A stretch of DNA of 64,000 nt from Xiphydria camelus (Eukaryota > Arthropoda > Insecta > Hymenoptera > Xiphydriidae), in NCBI GenBank assembly GCA_963678675.1, contig OY783195.1, positions 8,380,001-8,444,000 of the forward strand, read 5' to 3'. A model generated the notes under the pieces. The model worked only from the letters and a program-made list of their open reading frames with translations. It did not search any database and was not told where the DNA came from. Shown piece after piece: positions 36,351 through 46,693 of the stretch. Positions within the stretch are counted from its first letter, which is position 1, and every line of letters starts with the position of its first letter. The position numbers were made by a program, and so were the translations under genes.

Positions 36351-36663
36351 CCATATGTCCGCGATCAATTTTACCATAGGAAAATTGCGATTATTGCATG
36401 AGCACCGCTTGGGTCTCCTCGTCCAATAGAATCATCGGAAAAGCGTGAATGCGCATGCGTAGTCACCGCGAGTGTTGGCGTGACGTTTGCGAGTGCAGTT
36501 CGATTTCGATTTCGATTCTCGCGTCGAAGTCGAACTGCACTCGCGGATGACTACGCATGCGCAGTCACGCTTCTCCGGTGATTCTATTGGACGAGGAGAC
36601 CCGCAGAGGTGCTCATGCAATAATCGCAATTTTCCTATGGTAAAATTGATCGCGGACATATGG
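36351..36663. mobile_element. 313-bp palindromic MITE between Harbinger B and C
   Basis: Near-perfect arms of over 100 bp begin CCATATGTCCGCGATCAATT. They are flanked by TA (36349-36350 and 36664-36665), a Tc1/mariner-type duplication. The centre holds further complementary CGAACTGCACTCGC sequence. It lies 5 bp from the target duplication of element B. Confidence 0.8.
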
Positions 36664-37155
36664 TAGGTTAGAGCAAAGTTTAAAACCTAGGAAAGGTTTC
36701 CTTTAGGCTTGAAACCGCGGTTGGCCATAGGACATGCGGTATAGAGCCTCCTTCACGGTATACCTAGGTAGTGTTAAAACCACGTGGCTAAAACTGCGAA
36801 ACTGTGATATGCTTTGATAAGCTTAATACGTTAATTTAGAAGTGGCTCCACCAAAAAGTAATATTTGGCTTCATTTCACTAAGGCCCGGTTGCACCAAGC
36901 AACTTGTCTAGACTAAGTGAAGCTTAAGAAGATAAGTCCGTTGCACGAAAGTTTAAGCTCTACTTAAACTGTCCTAAGCTACACCTAAATTAAGCCATGG
37001 CTGCAGTACCGCTTAAGCGGGTAAGGAACAGATTGGACCGATTTCATTGGTCGCAAAATTTCGAATACATAACCTATTTCATTTGACGCGTCTACATAAC
37101 CTATTTCGTTTGACAAGTGATATATCATTTCGATAATTGGGAAGTTATTTTTAAC

Positions 37156-40100
37156 ATGGAATACGAATTCAATTATTTTGACGTGTTGGAAGACGATGAC
37201 GAATTAATTCCATTGGAATTAATAATGGAAGGAATTCCACGGGCATTAAATATTCGGCCAAAATACTTTGATACGTATAATAATTTGGAATTTCACCAAC
37301 GGTTTCGTTTATCGAAGGAAACAACATTGTTTATATTACACCTAATTGAAGACCAATTAGAATATGAGCATCAAAAGTGAGTAGTACCTTTTTTGTAGGT
37401 CATGAATTGGAATCATATTTGCAAATAAATATACATAAATTATTTTTCAGAAACAATTCAGTGGAACCAATTCTGCAATTACTTATATGTTTGCGTACTT
37501 ATGCAACAAATGGATTTATGATCACAATGGGTGATTATGGAAATATGCATAAGTCGACAGTGTCTCGAATAGTGAAGAAAGTTTCACGAGCTATTGCTTC
37601 ACTAGCTCATGTGTACATTAAAATGCCCACGACACAGCAGGAAATAATGAAAGCGCAAAGGAATTTTTATGATATTGCTTCTTTTCCACGCGTTATTGGA
37701 GCTATTGATTGCACACATATTCGTATTCAATCTCCTGGTACGTATAATATATATCATTAATCTCTGCCTTCTTTTCTGTACGTAAATTTTCTATTATTTT
37801 TAACCAATTTTTCTTACACTTTTCCTCGTTATTTAACAATTTCTCTACTCTCCTTTTACATCGACTTTTTCTATGTTTCTACAATCACTTAACAGATGCT
37901 TCGACGTGGTATATATAATATCAAATCTGATTTATTTGAAGTAACATATAGAATATTGACTTTATTATATACAGGTGGAGAAGATGCAGAAATATTCCGT
38001 AACAGGAAATCATATTTTTCATTAAACGTACAAGTTGTCAGCAACGCTAATCGTGAAATAATGGATATCGTTGCTCGTTGGCCTGGATCAGTCCACGATT
38101 CAACTATTTTTAATAATAGTAATTTGCGAGCGAGATTTGAAGGAGGAGAATTCCCTAACTGCTTATTGCTAGGTAAGCGATTGGAATTTTAGAAAAGAAA
38201 ATGTAAACTGATAAATTTACTAAGAAATGTTTCAGTGATTAAATTAATGATTATTGGTAGAAAATTTTTCGTTCGAAGGCCTGACGACGAAATTGGCCAT
38301 TTCATAAAAATATTAATGCTGCTTTGTCAATGGTAATATATCTAATCATTGAGGCTTCTTACAATATGTTCATGTACCTATATGTACATATATGTGTAGG
38401 TGTAGGAAATCTTAATCATCTTCTTCATCATCATAAAGTTATCAGTCCTAAGACTGGTTTGATACCATTCTCTATCTTTTCCTATCCTCCGCTAGTCTTT
38501 TCATTTCCCTGTATTTCGAACAACCTACATCTTTAACGATTTGCGAAATGTAGTCTAACCGCGGCCTACCTATACCTCTCTTTTTTCCCGTTTCTGCTTC
38601 TAAGATGTCTCTTAGCAGTCCCTCATGTCTTAATACATGGCCTATCAGCTGATCCCTTCTTTTCGTTATATTTTTCCAGAGTCGCCGGTTTTCCCCTACA
38701 TTTTTCAGGATTTCTTCATTTGTGATTTTATCGGTCCATTTTACTTTTAGCATTCTTCTATAGCACCACATTTCGAAGCTTTCTAATTTTTTATTTTCTA
38801 CCATTCCTATCGTCCAAGATTCGCACCCATACAAAGCTGTACTCCACACGTATGTTTTGAGAAATTTTTTCCTACTCTCTAGGTTGATGTTTTTTTGAGC
38901 ATAGTAGCTTCTTTTTCAGATTAGAAGCCTGTTTTCCCTGCGCTATTCTTTGTTTCACGTCTCTTAGGCTCTTCCCATCTGTCGTTATTTGGCTACCTAG
39001 ATAGCAAAACTGCTGTACTTCTTCTACGCTTTCGCCGCCTATATTTATTCTAGTTTTACTCTTACGTTTTTTCTTACTACATACCAGAACTTTTGTCTTT
39101 TTCTTATTAATTTTCATATTGTAGTTCTCTATTAGGATGTTTTTCATCTCGTTAAGCGTCTTTTCTAGTTCTTCTTTGCTCGATGCTAGTAGCGCTATAT
39201 CGTCAGCGAATCGAAGCATGCTCACTGTTTGCCCTTGTATTTTAAAGCCTGAGGTTGAGTTTTCTTTTAATTCGTTCATCGCTTCCTCTATGTATAAGTT
39301 AAAGATTAGAGGCGACAGTGTGCATCCTTGTCGTACTCCTTTTCTAATTTTTCACTTCTCTGACTTCTTCTTGTACTCCTATCACTGCTACTTGGTTTTC
39401 ATCTAAATTATGTATGATTCTTCTTTCTCTGTATTTTATTCCTACTCTTTTCAGTATTTCGAACATTTTTTGCCACTGAATATTGTCAAATGCTTTCTCT
39501 AGATCTATGAATCCTATGTATAGTGTTTCGTCTTTTTATAATGTTTTCTCTACAATTAGTCTTAACGCTATTATCGCTTCCCTCGTTCCTCTGTTCCTTC
39601 TAAATCCGAACTGGTCTTCTGCTAAGACTTCCTCGGCTCTCCGTTCCATTCTTCTTTGTATAATTTTTGTTAAGATTTTTGATGCGTGTGGTATCAAGCT
39701 GATTGTACGAACATTTTCGCATCTATCCGCGCCTACTTTTTTTGGAAGGGTAACTATTATACTTTTCTTGAAATCTTTTGGTATTTTTCCTGTTTCGTAC
39801 ATATGACTCACGAGTTTAAATAGCCTACTTCTCGCTTCTTCCCCTGCAAACTTTAAAATTTCTTATAATTTTCTTATAACTAACTTATTATATTACAGGT
39901 GACAGTGGATATCCAGCTCGTACATATTTGTTCACACCACATCTCAACCCCGTAACACCATCGGAACAATTATATAACGAGTCACACATTAGAAGTAGAG
40001 TTGTTGTGGAAAACCTTTTTGGAATTTGGAAACGTCTTTTTCCGATTCTTGCATACGGTAGCCGCATAAAAATGAACAGTTTATTGACTGTAATCGTGGC

Positions 40101-40320
40101 AACCGCGGTATTGCACAATATTATTAGACGTAGATTGGAGGATATTGTTCCATTAGTATCGGATGATGAAAGACATACAATGGACAATATTATCGGAGAA
40201 AATGAAGTACCTCACCTTCAATATAATGATAATCGACCAGGTAATATGGGTCTCATTGCGCGGAATGCATTAATTAACGAATATTTTGAAACTTTATTAA
40301 CTAACAGAAGGGAACAATAA
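37156..40320 (+). CDS. Harbinger transposase (HARBI1-like), element C
   Basis: Exons 37156-37376, 37451-37737, 37975-38172 and 39899-40320 give 375 residues with consistent phases. Catalytic residues: Asp in GAIDCTHI, Asp in GSVHDSTIF and Glu in VVVENLFGIWKRLF. The helix-turn-helix stretch is YGNMHKSTVSRIVKKVSRAI. The motif VATAVLHNIIRR closes the nuclease fold. The last intron (38173-39898) is 1.7 kb because of a LINE insertion; its GT and AG borders survive, so a functional mRNA is still possible. The start was taken at the ATG before the acidic block EYEFNYFDVLEDDDE; an upstream in-frame ATG at 37117 is an alternative. Confidence 0.9.
38403..39850 (-). pseudogene. LINE reverse-transcriptase fragment, 5' truncated
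   Basis: Minus-strand pieces in different frames belong to one non-LTR retrotransposon. 39811-39536 covers the RT fingers (FKKSIIVTLPKK, DQFGFRRNRGTREAI). 39279-38872 has the catalytic FADDIALLA box and YLGSQITTDGKS. 38849-38472 has the C-terminal LYGCESWTI, FEMWCYRRMLKVKWTD and RGIGRPRLDYI region. The 3' side ends in a GATGATGAAGAAGATGA-like tail, reminiscent of RTE-type elements, though the clade is not established. Frameshifts and missing endonuclease show it is dead. It lies antisense in the Harbinger C intron. Confidence 0.85.
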
Positions 40321-40791
40321 TGATACTTTATACGTTTATTAAGAAATTTACAATTATGTAGGTACACATAACTGTACATATATTATCTAAAAAATAAAAT
40401 TGTTATATTTCAAGATTCAACGGACATAGAGTATATATATTTCTTTTTGAACTCCTGCAGATGGAAGTACTTACGTCTTTCCATGCTTATAAATCATGGG
40501 GGGACTCATCAATTATTTCATAGGTGAAAAAAATTTTATAGCATACTGAGTGTTATATCTTCACAGTTCGTGAAAGAAAGTAATGACATCCGTGGAAAGA
40601 TAAAGATATCTGTTGAAGTACCGATGCTTAGCAGTGAAAAAAAATTAATCTAAGCATATAAATGCCAGTGTGTTGTGAAAATACGAGTGTGCTTCAAATA
40701 CGAGTTTGCGCACGATTTATAAGCATGAGAAGACGTACTTTCGATATAGGTATAAGAAACTTCTTTCGCTTTGTACCACCTACATAAGGTA

Positions 40792-41982
40792 TTAAAAACT
40801 CTGTAGCTTCCTTAATTGTATCTCTTTAATTTGTATATCCAATTCGAGACTTTTTTTTTTTAATTCAAATTCAATTATTTCTCGTTCTTCTTTCCTTTTT
40901 ATTTCACCTTTAAGAGCTTCTAATTGTGTTTTGGCCAATTCTATTTTTATCTCCGCTAGATCACTATATTGCTGAGATATATTAGATTTATTAGAAGCTA
41001 ATAGTTGAGGCCTTCGTATTTGCTTCCGTCTAGATTCATTACTTTGAACAGACTTATTAACTGTTTGTATGTTTAAACAATGAGATTTCGGAGCCTTTAA
41101 TAAGGTTGGAGTATAATTTCCCCAATCGGCCACCGACCGTTTTTCCTCGGTGTCCTTAATTGTAGAACACGATTTTCCGTTCTCCATATAATTAACTGAA
41201 TTGTTGCTTGCTGCTGCGTTGAACAATTGTTCTGTATTGTGTCTCTCAACAAATTTATGTTCTGATGGAAGAACTTCTTGTTTTTCCTAAGAATGGAATA
41301 CACTATTATGTAAATATAACTAATATAAGGAGATAACATAATTGTTGACAGTTTATAAATATTACCATGCCAACATTTTCCATTCCAACATTTCTAATGC
41401 ACCGCATCTCCTCTTCCGTTAAACCGTCTTCTAATATTTCCACATCATAATTATTGTAGTTTTTATTTGCAGGTTCGTTAGAAGTAGACACCATAGTCGC
41501 ATCCCCATCAAACTCGTTACATAAACCTATTACTTTAAAAGTGAGAAATAATTTTTTGGAATATCTACATAACTTAATACTTGCAAAGTCAAAAGAAATC
41601 AGCGGTATTTACCTCTAACGGTTTTCATATTCATCAACGAAAGAGTTGCTTGAAATGTTGGGTCATTAATTTTTGCTGCTGTACCACCACCTGTTTTTAA
41701 TATTTCCATCTTTTCCCTCGAAAATTCTTTTCTTACTTCTTTCTTTTTATTATCATAAAACTTTTTCAAAGATTCCGTACTACGGTGTGTATTATTAGGT
41801 GATAACGTATTGAATTCCTCGGTTATCTGCTGCCATGCACGATCTTTATCCTTCCAAGTAATTTTATCAGTTTTTTTACACTCGATTATATGTTTATAAT
41901 GTTCTATGATATTTAAGAGTGCAAACTTTTCCTCGTTTGTATAATTTGCTGCTCTAACTTTTTTGGCTACTGAAACCTCCAT
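40792..41982 (-). CDS. Myb/SANT-like partner protein, element C
   Basis: Exons 41982-41613, 41532-41366 and 41286-40792 give 343 residues with consistent phases. The N-terminal domain resembles Myb/SANT-like DNA-binding proteins of the MSANTD type: NYTNEEKFALLNIIEHYKHI, KDRAWQQITEEFN, STESLKKFYDNKKKEVR. An acidic linker (EILEDGLTEEEMRCIR) follows. A long C-terminal charged helix, likely coiled coil, spans ISQQYSDLAEIKIELAKTQLEALKGEIKRKEEREI to the end. The role as transposase cofactor is inferred from position and family. I chose the ATG at 41982 because the domain follows at once; an in-frame ATG at 42084 is less likely. Confidence 0.85.
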
Positions 41983-43190
41983 TCTTGTACTTGATAGATG
42001 TTTATATTTCAAAATTTTATGTACTTCGGTATACCACTCGTAATGCGAACCGAAGGAAGACTGGAGGAGGCAAACGCTTTTCAAACATCCAAGAACCGAA
42101 AATTTGCTTACCAGATGTGACGAAAATCATTGCTGGTGAGATAAATTTTTATGGCAATACAATAGGCAATAGGAACCCTCGACCCGGCCGTAACCGTGAG
42201 GCCTGGCATGGATGTCACCACCGTGTTGATTTCATAATATCGTACACATTTAAAACTGAAAGTCGATTTTCAATTTTCCCGGTCTTTCAGTCGACTATAT
42301 CCGAGGCTACTAATCTAGAAACATTAAAATCACTACGAATCTCTCCCTTAGTAAAGCCGAACTTAGTTATGATTTGTGCAACAGTTTTGAAATTTAAGTA
42401 ATACTTAGTTTTAAGTGGTACTTAGTTAAGGTTCACTTTCTAAACAGGTTGGTGCAACCAGGCCTAAATTATCAAATTATAAAAAAATATATATATATAT
42501 GGTTAGGTGGTTGCACGGTCTAAATAATTTGTTTAGAGACCGTGAGGTGATTGTGGTCTGTGATTATAAAATAATTTAATTTTTTATTTTGAGTTGAAAT
42601 TTGACAATATTGTTTATTTATGATGGACGCTTTACATGTTTTAGTGTCTGGAACATATGTTTATGAATTATGAAATTAAATGTTACGTATGTAAGCGTTT
42701 TGCAAAAAACAAATAGCGTTTTAATAAAGTAAATTAGCAAATTGATACATTATTAAAATTAACATGTATTTATATACTCAATTGCATCTTCACAGAACTT
42801 TGCACTTAGCCAAGCCGAAGAAAATTAGCAACCTAACGATTTTGATAACTTTAGTTGTTTGTTTACAAAATATATCGATATATTCAATATATCGATATTT
42901 AACATTCGATATTATCGACATATCGATTATTAGTTTCGATATATCATATGATTCGATATATCGATTTATTTATATTTTTTGCCATCCCTAGTCACTTTTA
43001 TCTGACTGCACCGCGCACGTTCGTGCTGCAGGGGATTCTTGCACTTCTTTGATAGGTGGCGGTAAGGTTGCAGAACTTGTAGCGGCCCGTCGCGCTACGG
43101 CGCCTTGCCGCCAGGTGGCGCCGACCTTCGACTCCACGGCTTTCGGCTTCTCGTTAGTGGTCCATCAACGGGCAAGTTTCTATATAAGAC

Positions 43191-43198
43191 CGCAACTG
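43191..43198 (+). promoter_or_regulatory. TATA box of the solo LTR
   Basis: TATATAAG, with a predicted start about 30 bp downstream near 43221-43223, which coincides with the first base of the ribozyme fold. Confidence 0.6.
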
Positions 43199-43221
43199 CC
43201 CGTCTATCACCGAAGACCATA

Positions 43222-43291
43222 GAGCGTCTAAGGCAGGAGTCGGCCTAGCCTTACTGACGAGTCCACAGGCCGACTCCGGGACGAAACGCTC
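43222..43291 (+). ncRNA. hammerhead ribozyme, type III arrangement
   Basis: All parts of the hammerhead are present. Stem III pairs GAGCGT (43222-43227) with the ACGCTC at 43286-43291. The cleavage triplet is GTC with C17 at 43228. Stem I pairs TAAGGC (43229-43234) with GCCTTA (43248-43253). The core CTGACGA (43254-43260) fits CUGANGA. Stem II pairs GTCC (43261-43264) with GGAC (43279-43282). GAA (43283-43285) completes the core. Stems I and II are capped and stem III is open, hence type III. Loop I 43236-43246 and loop II 43267-43277 are perfectly complementary over 11 bases, so they could form a kissing contact or a competing hairpin. Confidence 0.85.
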
Positions 43292-43332
43292 CGCCGATAA
43301 GATGGCGACCACATCCTTTTCGCCACAGAACT

Positions 43333-43924
43333 AGTGAGGAGATGGCGCGACGGTCCTATTGCTCGCGATTCGATTCAGGAGCGCGGATAGTGTGGACAAA
43401 ATCCTGGTATTAAAAATCCAATGAATTTTAGAATGATTGTAGGTTGTTTATAGGTGATTGTAGAATGATTTATTTCGTTTGTAGGTCAACCGTTTAATTA
43501 TAATTAATTAATTAAATTTTGGGATGAAGTTAGCCGACGCGAGTACCAATTTTACTTATTCTTTCATTTCTAATCGATAGATAATCGTTTACAGGTCACG
43601 CAGGTGTCAATTTCTTGATTGTAGGTTTTTGGTTTCCGTAGAAAAATTAATAAATTATGGTTATAACCCTTATTCGCTGAAGAGTTGTGGATGCCGTAAT
43701 GAGTCCCAGCCAACCAGGGGCCCCTTTCTCGAACCCACTCGTAGGAGATAGGTATGTACGTAGGATACGCTACTTCGCACTTGCGAGTGCTCGCAACCGA
43801 AAGTGTTTTCTCGACTTCGCGTTGAAGAAACGTATAGTAGAGCGTAATTTTCCCATAGGTATCAAACGTTTTCGAAGAAATGACTCAATTCGAGCGTTTG
43901 ATTATTCCTATTTTTATTTTAGCA
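43333..43924. other. spacer with no gene seen
   Basis: AT-rich DNA repeating TTGTAGGT words several times at about 43438-43630. No coding frame with a recognisable product. Confidence 0.3.
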
Positions 43925-44785
43925 ATGGGTCCTCCCTGGGCAAACGATAAGTAGACTAAAGCCCTTTTTATCTCCCATTCCCAGGATAATATGCCCAGGC
44001 GTTTCTTCGGCCTCTCCGCATAGCCTGCAACTCACCTCGACCGATTGGCCCAGTATGTTCATATGCCTACGAAGCCTACAGTGTCCTGTATACAGTATGT
44101 CCCGTGGATAAAACGCAAGTATTTGAATTTCGCCCACATTTGACTTTGGAAGTGCTTGGAACGGTGCTGTAGTTAGAGTTGGCTTCAGAAGAGTGCGCTG
44201 CGTTCTTACGCGAGCCGTGTTTCCGAAACCTTTATGATTATTTCTCATCACTTCTACACATTATTTACCATTATTTACAAATTCAGTTAATTTCGAGGTT
44301 AGACGCTTCGATCTCCCGAATTGACAGTTCCCGGGAAATCAGACGTTTTACACTTTTCGCTCTCGAAACACGGCTCGTAAGAACGCAGCGCACTCTTCTG
44401 AAGCCAACTCTAACTACAGCACCGTTCCAAGCACTACCAAAGTCAAATGTCAGGGAAATTCAAATACTTGCGTTATTCACGGGACATACTGTATATGGAC
44501 ACCATAGTCCTCATTGACATTTTGTCTAACTTCATCAATTCATCTGTACGCTTCCTGCTCCATTCCTTGATGAAGATCTTGGATTGTCTCATACCCTCCG
44601 CCTCCTTCCAGTTCTGGTTCATCTTTTCAATGACCCATTCCTTGATACAGCGTTTAACAGCCTGTCTTGGCATCTCGACTTCCGTGCCCGGAAGATAGAG
44701 CGACCCTTCGGCTCCTCTCCTCGCGAGCTCATCAGCCTTCTCATTTCCTGGTATCTCCGAATGATCCGGGATCCACAGTAACATA
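43925..44785 (-). pseudogene. LINE fragment with RNase H region, interrupted
   Basis: The minus-strand piece 44780-44500 contains WIPDHSEIPGNEKADELARR, the RNase H signature of jockey/R1-type non-LTR elements. The piece 44090-43940 continues with GHCRLRRHMNILG and a Cys/His motif CRLCGEAEETPGHI, the typical end of such polyproteins. A palindromic element (44091-44493) separates the two, and a fold-back cuts the upstream side at 44786. Removing the palindrome does not restore frame exactly, so additional small indels exist. Confidence 0.8.
44091..44493. mobile_element. palindromic element with CAGTATGTCCCG ends, inside the LINE
   Basis: Arms of about 130 bp (ends TACAGTATGTCCCGTG) flank a short AT-rich centre. 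TA duplications lie at 44089-44090 and 44494-44495. It contains no gene. Its end sequence matches the MITE at 27932-28143. Confidence 0.8.
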
Positions 44786-45782
44786 TTTCGGTGAACATGG
44801 GTCGTTAATAACTCGGTTCCGCACCTTTCCGGGAAAGAAGGTAAGGTCGATAAATAAAGAAAAAACATTTTTAAAAAACAATGTTTCATTTCCGCTCACT
44901 TTTTGATCTTTTCCGAGTATTTAGGTAGAGGGCCTACCTTAGGAGCCCTTTTTCCAGAACCCGAAAAATGCATGTCGCTAGTTTCTTCCAAATTTCTCAG
45001 AAACAAGTCTTGTCCCAAACTTGTGTCGAATGTATGTTACAATCAATTGTTTACAATTTGCAATACTGGTATTGTAACTTCCATACGTTGATTCCTAAAA
45101 TTTTGTATGCCAAAAGGTAAATGGGGGCCCGACTTTGGTGACTTTCCTCTATGTATATATAACTCGAGGTGTAACTCTCTAGCAAGAAAATATTATGTAT
45201 TTTGTATGGGCATTCCTCTAATCTTATAAATATGCAATAAACATTTCGAATTAAAAAGATATGCTCGTGATTATTTCATCATTTTTGCGCGCTGCTTGTT
45301 TTACATTTGTTAACTCTAACTGGTCGATGCAATGTCGAAGTAGGATATTTTTTTAACTTTTAAATTGGAAACGATTCAAATACACACGCGCGCGCGCGCG
45401 CCTATCATATAGAGGAAAGTCACCAAAGTCGGGCCCCCATTTACTTTTTGGCGTCTAAAAATTTTAGGAATCAACATATGGAAGTTACAATACCTGTATT
45501 GTACATTGTAAACAATTGATTATAACATACATTCGACACAAGTTTGGGACAAGACTTGTTTCTGAGAAATTTGGAAAAAACTAGCGACATGCATTTTTCG
45601 GGTTCTGGAAAAAGGGCTCCTAAAGTGGGCCCCCCCTACCTAAATACTCGGAAAAGATCAAAAAGTGAGCGTGAGTGGAAATGAAACATTGTTTTTTTTA
45701 ATGTTTTTTTTTATTTATCGACCTTATCTTCTTTTCTGGAAAGGTGCGGAATCGAGGTATTAACGACCTATGTTCACCGAAA
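44786..45782. mobile_element. fold-back element with arms of about 370 bp
   Basis: Inverted ends TTTCGGTGAACATGGGTCG and complement, flanked by TA (44784-44785, 45783-45784). The arms stay highly similar (shared CCTAAATACTCGGAAAAGATC and complement). The centre holds a CA/CG microsatellite at about 45380-45402. It inserted into the LINE above. No coding capacity. Confidence 0.82.
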
Positions 45783-46693
45783 TATGTCGCTTCGCCGATG
45801 ACGCGATTAATTATAGTCGGGGAGAAACCAGATCACGTCATGTGACGTTTTTTATGACGTCTTATTCTGGTCATTAGAAGACGTGACCAATATATGACGT
45901 CGGTAACACGTCAGATTCCTGACGTAATTATGGCTTTTATAATCAATAATGTGCTCGATATGTAGCACATTTTATTTTTAACAAAATATGTCAAAAAGCT
46001 CATTTTCATAAATTATTAGTAATTATTTTTTATCCGCCCTGAACGTTTGGTCATGGCAAAAATAATGGCGGTAATAAATATTACAAATATGGTGTCCGAC
46101 TGATAGCCTGTTTTTCCCGTGAAGTCTTCATTTTGAATTTCCCGCCTGATATATTCCCGCTCTGCCGTTTGTCATCAAGATGGCGCTCATTTTCGGGCGG
46201 CGCAATGTTGCCAGATACGCAAAACAGTTTTTCTCTAGTAATCTTCGTTTTTCCTGTAGAATTGAAAATGTGATAAAATAAATGATTATAAATTATGAAT
46301 TTTATGTCTCAGTGTTAATACTGTTAAACTGCTTTTAATTCAGTAATGAAATGTCATTTTTCATTGAGATATTTTAAAGCTTCTAAATTATTTTATAGGT
46401 TAGGGTTTATAACACATTCTAAAAACAATTAAAATTCAAAAAGCGCGCCATAATCAGGATAGTTAATGGCACGTGGCACAAGGGACGCTAGTAGTACGCG
46501 TTTTGGCGGGAGGTACAGAGTGGCCCATCTATAATACTCTCTAATCTATGTCTACAGTAAAACCTAAAACCGTCGCGTCGTCTCGTGGATTTCATGTTGT
46601 CTGTGCGCCATTTGCCGTTCGTGATTTCTCCTTCATCGTGCCGAGGTGTTTGCTTGTATATTGTGCCAAGTGCCATAATAATTATAATAATTA

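Larger units (their letters stand above)
36883..42464 (+). mobile_element. PIF/Harbinger transposon C with nested LINE
   Basis: A 5,582-bp element has ends GGCCCGGTTGCACCAA and complement (15 of 16 bases) and the duplication TAA (36880-36882, 42465-42467). It carries a transposase on plus and a SANT-like protein on minus, convergent as in element B. The proteins and ends are clearly different from B, so this is another lineage. A 1.45-kb LINE fragment sits in its last transposase intron; both genes otherwise remain open. Confidence 0.9.
28957..42990. mobile_element. hAT-like insertion expanded to 14 kb by nested transposons
   Basis: The outer ends are perfect 12-bp inverted repeats TAGGGATGGCAA and complement. 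They are flanked by identical 8-bp duplications GTCACTTT (28949-28956 and 42991-42998), the hAT hallmark. Just inside each end are runs of ATCGATATATCGAT-type words (about 28966-29090 and 42868-42970). After subtracting the nested elements listed separately, only about 1 kb remains, with no hAT transposase. The host element was therefore a non-autonomous hAT. It inserted about 260 bp upstream of the SDA1 start codon. Confidence 0.85.
43078..43327 (+). mobile_element. solo LTR of 250 bp carrying a hammerhead ribozyme
   Basis: The segment begins TGTAGCGGCCCG and ends CGCCACA, the canonical TG...CA of LTRs. It is flanked by the 5-bp duplication GAACT (43073-43077 and 43328-43332). It is GC-rich against AT-rich surroundings. 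A TATATAAG box sits at 43191-43198. A complete hammerhead fold occupies 43222-43291. No AATAAA is inside and no second LTR or primer site follows, so it looks like a solo LTR, perhaps from a retrozyme-like non-autonomous element. Confidence 0.75.

Noticed and set aside
28957..42990. Idea that the 14-kb unit is one giant self-encoding transposon
   Set aside because: Each gene set inside has its own terminal repeats and duplications, and no hAT transposase is present, so nested insertions explain it better.
43078..43327. Penelope-like element as source of the ribozyme
   Set aside because: Penelope hammerheads are typically type I with a very short stem III, whereas this one has a 6-bp open stem III and sits between TG...CA ends with a 5-bp duplication. 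It is not fully excluded.
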